From positions 1 through 17,195 of the forward strand of contig CALBSZ010000524.1 of NCBI GenBank assembly GCA_937967665.1: a stretch of 17,195 nt of DNA, written 5' to 3'. This document shows, piece after piece, positions 1 to 5,880 of this stretch. Every line of letters starts with the position of its first letter. Position 1 is the stretch's first letter. The notes under the pieces were generated by a model. It was not told the DNA's origin and ran no database searches. It was given only the letters and a program-made list of their open reading frames with translations. Made by a program: the position numbers and the translations under genes. The DNA is from an uncultured Planctomycetaceae bacterium. GTDB taxonomy: Bacteria; Planctomycetota; Planctomycetia; Pirellulales; Pirellulaceae.

Positions 1-74
1 CCACCAGTTTTCGCTCGTTTGCTCGACACCACCCTACAACCATGAATAATCCGGGTTAGGGCGTGTCGCTCGGT
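1..74. other. Left-edge intergenic sequence with a short inverted repeat
   Basis: This is the 3' flank of the minus-strand J-like gene. A 7-bp inverted repeat (CCATGAA at 40-46, TTCATGG at 74-80) brackets the stop codon. On the minus strand CCCTA and TAGGG also flank the sequence CCCGGATTATTCATG. No T-rich tail follows, so a standard intrinsic terminator cannot be claimed. The CCCGGATTATTCATG string resembles intergenic sequence I associate with planctomycete genomes, but that is recollection and was not searched. No gene is visible here. Confidence 0.3.
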
Positions 75-1013
75 TCATGGTTGTTTTTCGAGTTTCACTT
101 CGATCCGCTCGTACTGGCCGGGGCGCAGATCCAGCTTGCGCACGAACGGTTTGAAGCCTTTGCGCGTGACCTTGATTTCGTTTTCTCCCGGCAGCACTTT
201 AAACGTCAGGAAGCCGGTTGGTTCGAAATTGGTCTTCTCGCCGTTGATCGTCAGCGTTGCGGCCTTCCGGTCATTCGGGCGCCACTGCAGATCCAGAGTG
301 GCCGAGTCGGGGATGAAGCCTTGGGGCGTATTGTCCACGGGAGTGCGGTTCGGATTCGCGTTCGACGGGGTCGTGGACACCTGGACTCGCGTGTTTGTAT
401 TCGGCGGTCCAGCGTCTGGATTGGCCGCCTGCCTCTTTCGGTCTGACAGCAGCGCGACCCCAGCGACGATGATCCCGACAACAGCCAGCGATACCACCAG
501 GATGGGAACCACGACGTTGGGCTTGCGTTTCCGGTACCTTGGCTGTTCGTCCCGGTCGTTGTCCGCCTGATTCGTTCCGGTGTTGAGCGGCCGGACATCG
601 GCGGTGCGAAACACGGGCGAGGGAGGTGGTGCAATGGCGGGAGTCGTCGCCGGTGGTGGCGGCGGCTTCGGTGCCTGCGAGGCTGGCGATGCCACGGCGA
701 CGGGGGCCGCCTTTGCCAGTCGTCGCTGCGGCTGAGTCTTCGCCTTCAGGCGGGTGTCATAGTCGGTCTTGCGTTTTTTGTCGAGCAAACAGACCCGCGC
801 TGACGAGATTTCATTGAGTATCTTCTGGGCGGCTGCCGCGTCTTCGCCGTGCGAGAGATCCTGCAGATACGCCATCAGCCGATTAGCAGCGGCATCGATC
901 ACTTCCACATCCGGCTCGAAGACTTCAATCCCCAAGAGGCGGTAGTGATGCGGTGGCTGATCCTTGGGCGGAATGCCAAGCCATTTGTAATATGGATCAA
1001 ACTCTTTCGACAT
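75..1013 (-). CDS. Single-pass membrane protein with HPD-less J-like N-terminal domain and PEGA-like C-terminus
   Basis: The protein has 312 residues. Residues 8-28 (YYKWLGIPPKDQPPHHYRLL) and the helical stretch to about residue 90 resemble a DnaJ J-domain in layout: an 'HYRLLGI' helix I, helix II at about 35-52, helix III at about 59-77 and an 'RKTDYD' end. The HPD tripeptide that activates Hsp70 is absent, and the helix II-III turn reads SHGED (54-58). A Pro/Ala-rich linker (about 100-135) follows. After a basic RYRKRK stretch comes one membrane segment at about 167-189. Residues about 237-310 (TLTINGEK, FKVLPGENEIKVTRKGFKPF) look like a PEGA domain, usually extracytoplasmic. The positive charges before the membrane segment favour N-in topology, putting the J-like part in the cytoplasm. 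The gene lies 210 nt downstream of the Hsp70 gene on the same strand, which suggests a shared role. The N-terminal module is known from many planctomycete proteins, but its biochemical function is not settled to my knowledge. Confidence 0.8.
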   Translation of the reverse strand: MSKEFDPYYKWLGIPPKDQPPHHYRLLGIEVFEPDVEVIDAAANRLMAYLQDLSHGEDAAAAQKILNEISSARVCLLDKKRKTDYDTRLKAKTQPQRRLAKAAPVAVASPASQAPKPPPPPATTPAIAPPPSPVFRTADVRPLNTGTNQADNDRDEQPRYRKRKPNVVVPILVVSLAVVGIIVAGVALLSDRKRQAANPDAGPPNTNTRVQVSTTPSNANPNRTPVDNTPQGFIPDSATLDLQWRPNDRKAATLTINGEKTNFEPTGFLTFKVLPGENEIKVTRKGFKPFVRKLDLRPGQYERIEVKLEKQP

Positions 1014-1116
1014 GATTTCAGCGCGTTCCAGGCGTTCCCCGTATTTTGGATAGTTACGCCGACTTTCGCAAGCGCCCGTGGCCGATTCGTGATAAGACGT
1101 TCAAGGACATCCTCAG

Positions 1117-1162
1117 CCCCCAACGCCGGCTGGAGCCGTGCACCGGCGCCTGCGGCTGGGGG
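1117..1162. repeat. Imperfect 46-nt inverted repeat between the Hsp70 and J-like genes
   Basis: CCCCCA at 1117-1122 pairs with TGGGGG at 1157-1162. The arms continue inward through GCCG/CGGC blocks to a GCCG-TGCAC-CGGC centre near 1135-1147. With small bulges, most of the two arms pair. It sits in the 210-nt gap (1014-1223) between the two minus-strand genes. It could attenuate or stabilise a joint transcript, or be a dispersed intergenic repeat. No T tract follows on either strand, so it is not called a terminator. Confidence 0.5.
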
Positions 1163-1223
1163 TTAAACGAAATGACTGCCCGAACTTAGACAGGCCGAAT
1201 CGACCTAAAGCGGCGCTGACCGA

Positions 1224-3200
1224 CTAGCCCAAACCTTTGAAAAAGTCATTTAAGCTCTCGTCGTCCGTGGCGGTTTTGGTCGCCGGCCCATCGCCGAAAT
1301 TGAAGTTCGGCCCGTCTTTCTTCTGGCCAGGTTTTGGTTCGGGCGTCTTGGCCGGTTCGGGCGTCTCGGCCGCCGCAGAGGGCTCGTCTGCCTCCTCGAC
1401 TTCCTCGACGACCTCCAATTCGGCGACTTCCTCCACTTCCTCAGCGTCTTCCTCGGGCACTGGAACGGCGACGGGCGGCATGCCATCCGGCTCGACGCTG
1501 GCCGCTTTCTCGGCCTCGTATTCCTCGTCCTCGCCCAGGAAGTCCGCTTCCTCGAGGATTGCGTCGTCGATTTCGTCCAGGTCGTCCAGATCGCGAAACG
1601 TCTCTTCGGCAGTAGGTTCGACCAGCTGTTTATCTGAAATGGGCCCCAGTTCCGTGGACGGATCCAAAATGACGCCGTCACTCAGCTTGCCGCGCCACTG
1701 TTCGATGTCCTCGTCCGCCAGGCCGGAAGCGCGTTCGATATTCATCTTCGCCATCCGGTCGACCTCCGGGATCTTGGCGGAGACGCTGAGGCGGCCGTTG
1801 GTATCGTATTTGAATTTCACGATCACCGGCGTCTTGGCCTTGAGTCCGGGCGGCAGGTCGGACACGACGCACTTCCCGATTGGTGTGGCATTCTTGCCGC
1901 TGGCATCTCCGCCTTCAATGACATTCACAACCACGCTGCGCTGATTGTCTTTTTGCGTCGTAAAGCGGCGCACGCCCGTAGCGGGCAGCGGGGAATTCCT
2001 GGCGATCAGGACCTTGCGGCGAGGCATATTCGTGCTGCGCTCGATTCCCAGTACCCCCAGGTCGTGCGAACTGACATTGGTGACTTGCATCTGAATGCGA
2101 TTCGCGGGCCCGCCCAGCAGAACGCCGGCGTACAAAGCCGCGCCATGTGCGACCGCTTCGTCTGGCGAGAGTGATCGGTCGACCGGTTTGCCAAACTCTT
2201 TCTCCAACGCTTGCTGCACCATGGGCATCCGCGTCGAACCGCCGACGAGCAAGAGCCGGGTCACATCATTCCAGGAGTATTTGCTGTCACGCAATAGCTT
2301 CTGGGTTGTGAAGATCGTTCGCTGCAGCAGATCCGCTGTCAACTCGACAAATTTTTCCCGGGTCAGCGGCAGGCTGATGCGTTTACCTTGATGCGCGAAA
2401 TGAATGGTGACCGAGTCGCGTGACGACAGGGCGCGTTTGGCGTCTTCCGCTTCCTGCATCAGGTTCTGCTGGCCCTCGTCCTCTTGTCGAGGATCGTCGC
2501 CGTGTTGCGTCTCGAAGGCTTCCGCCACGTAATCGACGATCCGCTGATCCCAGTCGATGCCGCCCAGATAGACATCGCCGGCAGTAGCCACCGCGGTGAA
2601 CTCGCGTCCGTGAATCTTCAAAAGTGTGGCGTCGAAGGTCCCGCCGCCAAGGTCATAAATCAGCACCGTCTCTTCTTGCTCGGGAGTCCCGTCCAGGGTC
2701 AGGTACCCGAGTTGCACTCCGCTGGCGATCGCCGCGGCGGTTGGCTCGTTGATGATGTCCAGGACTTCAATTCCGGCCAGCCTGCCCGCGTCCATGGTGG
2801 CTTTCCGGCGCGGCTCGTTAAAGAATGCCGGAACGGTAATGACCGCCTTGGTAATCTTGCCGATGCGCAGTTCGGCATCGTGTTTGAGCTTTTTAAGGAT
2901 GATCGACTCAATGACTTCGGGCGGCAACTGGTGATTGCGAATGGCCTTGTGGAATTCCTTCTTGCCGACGTCCCGCTTGGCAAACTGGGCGATCGATTCT
3001 GGTTCGAACGCCGCGACCTTAACGGCTTCCTTGCCAACCACCAGGTCATTGCCGCAGAAATAGACAACACTGGGAGTCGTGAGATCGCCTTCCGCGTTCG
3101 TGATCGTTTGCGGTTTTCCGTCGGCATCAAGGCAGGCGACAACGGAGAAAGTGGTACCTAAATCAATTCCGACGGCGCGGTCCGTGTTTGCGTCACTCAT
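1224..3200 (-). CDS. Atypical Hsp70 (DnaK-like) with acidic tail in place of the lid
   Basis: This is a 658-residue Hsp70-family ATPase. The nucleotide-binding domain is complete by motif: GIDLGTTFSVV (11-21, phosphate 1), YDLGGGTFD (182-190, phosphate 2), INEPTAAAIASG (150-161) and LLLVGGSTRMPMV (316-328, adenosine motif). The substrate-binding beta region covers about 380-490 (LGVLGIE, NSPLPAT, then LPPGLKAKTP). Two parts depart from DnaK. The hydrophobic interdomain linker (DVLLLDV in DnaK) reads RIQMQVTNV (368-376). After residue about 505 the helical lid is replaced by a low-complexity Glu/Pro-rich tail (about 535-640) that ends in NDFFKGLG. It is probably a cytosolic chaperone or ATPase specialised for particular partners rather than the housekeeping DnaK, and the membrane J-like gene follows it. 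No CIRCE element or convincing sigma-32 promoter is visible upstream. The start is the first Met before VGIDLGTT; the upstream SD is weak. Confidence 0.9.
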   Translation of the reverse strand: MSDANTDRAVGIDLGTTFSVVACLDADGKPQTITNAEGDLTTPSVVYFCGNDLVVGKEAVKVAAFEPESIAQFAKRDVGKKEFHKAIRNHQLPPEVIESIILKKLKHDAELRIGKITKAVITVPAFFNEPRRKATMDAGRLAGIEVLDIINEPTAAAIASGVQLGYLTLDGTPEQEETVLIYDLGGGTFDATLLKIHGREFTAVATAGDVYLGGIDWDQRIVDYVAEAFETQHGDDPRQEDEGQQNLMQEAEDAKRALSSRDSVTIHFAHQGKRISLPLTREKFVELTADLLQRTIFTTQKLLRDSKYSWNDVTRLLLVGGSTRMPMVQQALEKEFGKPVDRSLSPDEAVAHGAALYAGVLLGGPANRIQMQVTNVSSHDLGVLGIERSTNMPRRKVLIARNSPLPATGVRRFTTQKDNQRSVVVNVIEGGDASGKNATPIGKCVVSDLPPGLKAKTPVIVKFKYDTNGRLSVSAKIPEVDRMAKMNIERASGLADEDIEQWRGKLSDGVILDPSTELGPISDKQLVEPTAEETFRDLDDLDEIDDAILEEADFLGEDEEYEAEKAASVEPDGMPPVAVPVPEEDAEEVEEVAELEVVEEVEEADEPSAAAETPEPAKTPEPKPGQKKDGPNFNFGDGPATKTATDDESLNDFFKGLG

Positions 3201-3314
3201 TGCGTGATCTCAGTAAGACGTTAAGCTGTTGCAAAGCTATTAGAATAACTTGCATACCGGCGGGATTAAACCCCGCGGTCTTAGCTTTAACGGCGTCTCA
3301 ACCGCCGGATTGTC

Positions 3315-3320
3315 GAGGAA
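3315..3320 (+). promoter_or_regulatory. Ribosome binding site fixing the SMP-30-like start
   Basis: GAGGAA lies 5 nt upstream of the ATG at 3326. The open frame extends back to an ATG at 3188, but that one overlaps the divergent Hsp70 start and its extra residues look non-coding. The site therefore supports 3326. Confidence 0.6.
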
Positions 3321-3325
3321 ACACG

Positions 3326-4273
3326 ATGATCGAGTACCCTACTTCCGTCCTCCATCGCCCGCAGTCGAATGAACTGCGCTACTTGCCGGAGGGGCCGTAC
3401 TCCTGCGGAAGTGGCAAATTCAGCTGGGTGGCCATTCAGCACGGGACGAATGTCGAATCCGGTTCCTTGAACGTGTTCGATATGGCTTCCGGCACAAACC
3501 GCAACTTCGCGCTGGAAGGGCGTCCCGGTTTTGCCTTTCCGACCACTCACGATGACGAATTCGTCGTGGGACTGGAAAGGAAGGTGTGCCTGTTCAATAT
3601 CGTAACGGGGGAATCCGTTTCCCTGACCGAAACCGTGGACGACGGTGTGACAGGGACGATTATCAACGACGGGGTGGTTTTCCAAGACGGTCTCGTCTTC
3701 GGCTGTAAGGACCTCGAGTTCAAGACTCCGAAAGCCGGTTTGTACTTCTGGCGTTCCAGGGACCGGCAACTGTTCCAGTTGAGCAACGATCAGACCTGTT
3801 CGAACGGGAAGTTCGTTGTTCGCGACGATGGCAGTTACCGGCTGTTCGATATCGATACTCCCACGCAGCAGGTCGCCGCCTACCCGCTAGACGTGGACCG
3901 CGGTGAACTCGGTCCCCGAGGCGTGGTGATCGACCTGACCGAACGGGAAGACTTTCCCGACGGGATGATCGCGACACCCGATGGCCGTAGCGTGATCATC
4001 GCGTTCTACAATCCGCACGATGTTGAAGCCGGCCAGGCAGTGCAGTTCTCCCTGGCCACGGGCGAACCTGAAGCCATCTGGCGCACACCCAGGTCACCAC
4101 GTGTCACCTGCCCGCAACTGGTGGAACACAACGGAAAGGTGAAATTGATCTTGACCACGGCGGTTGAGAACATGGACCCCGAGCAGCAGTCGCGTCAAAC
4201 GGAGGCCGGTTGTCTGTTTGTGGGTGACACCGAATTCGATAGCATCGGAGATCAACGCGTAGTGCCGCTGTAG
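3326..4273 (+). CDS. SMP-30/gluconolactonase-type beta-propeller protein
   Basis: The protein has 315 residues, the usual size for the SMP-30/gluconolactonase/LRE-like family of six-bladed propellers. That family typically hydrolyses lactones using a bound divalent metal. The pattern 'LPEGPY...GKFSWVAIQHG' (20-40) matches the family opening 'LGEGPxW...GxLYWVDI'. By motif position the usual metal ligands appear kept: E22 in PEGP, N160 in CSNGK and D212 in FPDG; N114 in INDG matches the substrate-binding Asn. The C-terminal 'LTTAVENMDPEQQ...EAGCLF' matches the family's final blade. No signal peptide is seen, so it is probably cytoplasmic. It is divergent from the Hsp70 gene (125 nt between starts), so regulatory sequence may be shared. 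The substrate cannot be inferred. Confidence 0.75.
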   Translation: MIEYPTSVLHRPQSNELRYLPEGPYSCGSGKFSWVAIQHGTNVESGSLNVFDMASGTNRNFALEGRPGFAFPTTHDDEFVVGLERKVCLFNIVTGESVSLTETVDDGVTGTIINDGVVFQDGLVFGCKDLEFKTPKAGLYFWRSRDRQLFQLSNDQTCSNGKFVVRDDGSYRLFDIDTPTQQVAAYPLDVDRGELGPRGVVIDLTEREDFPDGMIATPDGRSVIIAFYNPHDVEAGQAVQFSLATGEPEAIWRTPRSPRVTCPQLVEHNGKVKLILTTAVENMDPEQQSRQTEAGCLFVGDTEFDSIGDQRVVPL

Positions 4274-4561
4274 ATGGGTCAGCCGCTGTAGGATGAGACC
4301 AGGCGGTGTTAGCGAGGCAATTGGGAATGACTTTATCGGAAGGCCATTGGATCCGACCTGACCGAGCAATCCGCCAGCGCCGTCCCATCGTAATCCGTCT
4401 CCCCGTAGAAATACTTACGCATGGCGATGTAAAATTCAACGAACGCAGCATAGATTTATGGCGAGCAGAGTAGCATTTGCCCATGGCCCCGCGACTCCGC
4501 CCGCGGGATCCCCCGAACGGAGTCTCGGAACTACAACCGGCTGAATCAGGAGGTGGGAGAA
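4274..4561. other. Intergenic region, no gene recognised
   Basis: This is 288 bp between the SMP-30-like gene and the YfcH-type gene. Open frames on the minus strand here run into the neighbouring genes and encode nothing recognisable. No tRNA, clear terminator or repeat was seen. The only clear signal is the AGGAGG at its right end. Confidence 0.5.
4548..4553 (+). promoter_or_regulatory. Strong Shine-Dalgarno deciding a GTG start
   Basis: AGGAGG overlaps the first in-frame GTG (4553), so that codon cannot be the start. It lies 8 nt upstream of the next in-frame GTG at 4562, which begins MNVAITGATG. Confidence 0.75.
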
Positions 4562-5455
4562 GTGAACGTCGCAATTACGGGAGCTACCGGACTTGTCGGC
4601 ACGCAGCTAAGTGATTTCCTGGCGGCCGCCGGCCACCAGGTTGTGCGGGTTGTGCGGCGCGACCCGCAAGCGGGCGAAGTGTTCTGGAAACCATCAGCCG
4701 GAGAGATTGATCAGGCCGGATTGGAAGGAGTGCAGGCGGTCGTGCACCTGGCGGGCGAGAATGTGGGGGGCGGACGCTGGACCGCGGCTCGCAAGAAGCG
4801 GATTCGCGATAGTCGCGTTCAGGGGACAGAACTGCTCTGCAATGCACTGGCCCAGCTTGCATCGCCTCCCCAAGTACTCGTGTCGGCGTCGGCGATTGGC
4901 TACTACGGTGATCGGGGTGACGAATTGCTGACGGAAGCATCTCAACCGGGAAACGATTTTCTGGCCAGCGTCTGCCAACAGTGGGAAGCGGCCACCCAAT
5001 CCGCCTCGCGGGCGGGAATCCGTGTCGTCAATCTGCGCATCGGCGTGATCATGTCGCCGCGTGGCGGGGCCCTGCCCAAGATGTTGACACCTTTTAAGCT
5101 GTGCCTGGGAGGGAAAGTCGGCAGTGGCCGGCAGTACTGGAGTTGGATCGGCATCGACGATGTGGTGGGGGCGGTTCACCACGCCATCGTTACCGAGTCG
5201 CTTGCGGGGCCGGTCAATGCCGTGTCGCAAAAACCGCTCACCAACCTCGAATTCACAAAGGTCCTTGGCCGGGTCCTGAAGCGGCCCACCATCTTTCCCA
5301 TGCCGGCGTTCGCCGCACGATTGGCTTTCGGAGAAATGGCCGACGGGCTGTTGCTGTGCAGCCAGAAGGTCCAGCCGAGCAAGCTAGCAGAATCCGGTTA
5401 CCAATTCCGCCACGAGAACCTCGAAGACGCCTTGCGCCACCTGCTGGCGCGATAG
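4562..5455 (+). CDS. yfcH: TIGR01777/YfcH-type NAD(P)-binding epimerase-like protein
   Basis: This 297-residue extended-SDR protein is full length for the TIGR01777 (YfcH, eukaryotic SDR39U1) family. Its nucleotide-binding glycine motif is GATGLVG (7-13). The family signature VHLAGENVGGGRWT is at 61-74 and SASAIGYYGDRGD at 108-120. 'DFLASVCQQWEAA' (132-144) and the 'LRIGVIMSPRGGALPKML' stretch are also typical. The C-terminus (about 248-297, 'FPMPAFAARLAFGEMADGLLLCSQKVQPSKL') matches the DUF1731 cap. The physiological substrate of the family is not established. It appears to be a single-gene unit, with a GTG start chosen from the SD. Confidence 0.88.
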   Translation: MNVAITGATGLVGTQLSDFLAAAGHQVVRVVRRDPQAGEVFWKPSAGEIDQAGLEGVQAVVHLAGENVGGGRWTAARKKRIRDSRVQGTELLCNALAQLASPPQVLVSASAIGYYGDRGDELLTEASQPGNDFLASVCQQWEAATQSASRAGIRVVNLRIGVIMSPRGGALPKMLTPFKLCLGGKVGSGRQYWSWIGIDDVVGAVHHAIVTESLAGPVNAVSQKPLTNLEFTKVLGRVLKRPTIFPMPAFAARLAFGEMADGLLLCSQKVQPSKLAESGYQFRHENLEDALRHLLAR

Positions 5456-5690
5456 TGCTTGCCCGGTGAGAGTGAGTCCCCCTTTTTCGACAAAGTCTGC
5501 TCTGACGTCAGCGGGTTCGACCGTGCAAACACCGTAAGTCCTTGCCTGATCCGACATCGCCAACATCGCGGCAATCCGCAAGAATCAAGCGCGCAGCGCG
5601 AGCCAGCGTATTCGGACGTAAGTGACCCACTCGTTTGCACTTCCAGCGTGTGTGACGACGGAACCTGACGCTGTCGGAGTAAGGGCTCTT
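5456..5690. other. Intergenic region with repeat-like sequence, no confident gene
   Basis: This forms the left part of a 425-bp gap. It contains a perfect 10-bp palindrome CTGACGTCAG (5502-5511) and a GC-rich stretch CGCGCAGCGCGAGCCAGCG near 5590. The minus-strand frame here (5398-5640) encodes a composition that resembles spurious ORFs I have seen from dispersed intergenic repeats in planctomycetes. That is recollection only. No terminator with a T tract was found. Confidence 0.3.
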
Positions 5691-5813
5691 TCAGAACGCA
5701 GCGAATCCAATCATATTAAATGCATGCCATACGCAGGCCACCGCGGCGAATAGGATGAGATTCCTGGAAAGGAATCGGCGGGCAGGTGTAACGCTTGCAA
5801 CCTTGGTAGCCAT
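5691..5813 (-). CDS. Possible 40-residue small membrane protein
   Basis: An uninterrupted 41-codon frame runs from ATG at 5813 to TGA at 5691. The peptide opens MATKVASVTPARRFLSRN, a basic N-terminus, and continues into a hydrophobic stretch with LILFAAVACVWHAF and ends MIGFAAF. That is the arrangement of a single-pass membrane peptide. It lies in the gap divergent from the PSCyt gene. No good SD precedes the ATG and no family is recognised, so chance openness is possible. Conservation of the frame in relatives would decide. Confidence 0.3.
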   Translation of the reverse strand: MATKVASVTPARRFLSRNLILFAAVACVWHAFNMIGFAAF

Positions 5814-5880
5814 TCATGAGCAAGGCGTTTTTTGAGTCTGCTTTGAGCGTTTGTCATATCGGTCACAAGTGAATAGGTAA

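Noticed and set aside
3188..3325. N-terminal extension of the SMP-30-like gene to an ATG at 3188
   Set aside because: It overlaps the start of the divergent Hsp70 gene, and family similarity plus GAGGAA point to 3326.
3201..3325. CIRCE or sigma-32-type heat-shock element upstream of the Hsp70 gene
   Set aside because: Neither the TTAGCACTC/GAGTGCTAA inverted repeat nor a CTTGAAA/CCCAT pair is present. A TAGAAT-like string is there but without a convincing -35.
5508..5525. tRNA-like T-arm sequence GCGGGTTCGACC
   Set aside because: No matching CCCGC follows and no acceptor or anticodon arms can be drawn around it.
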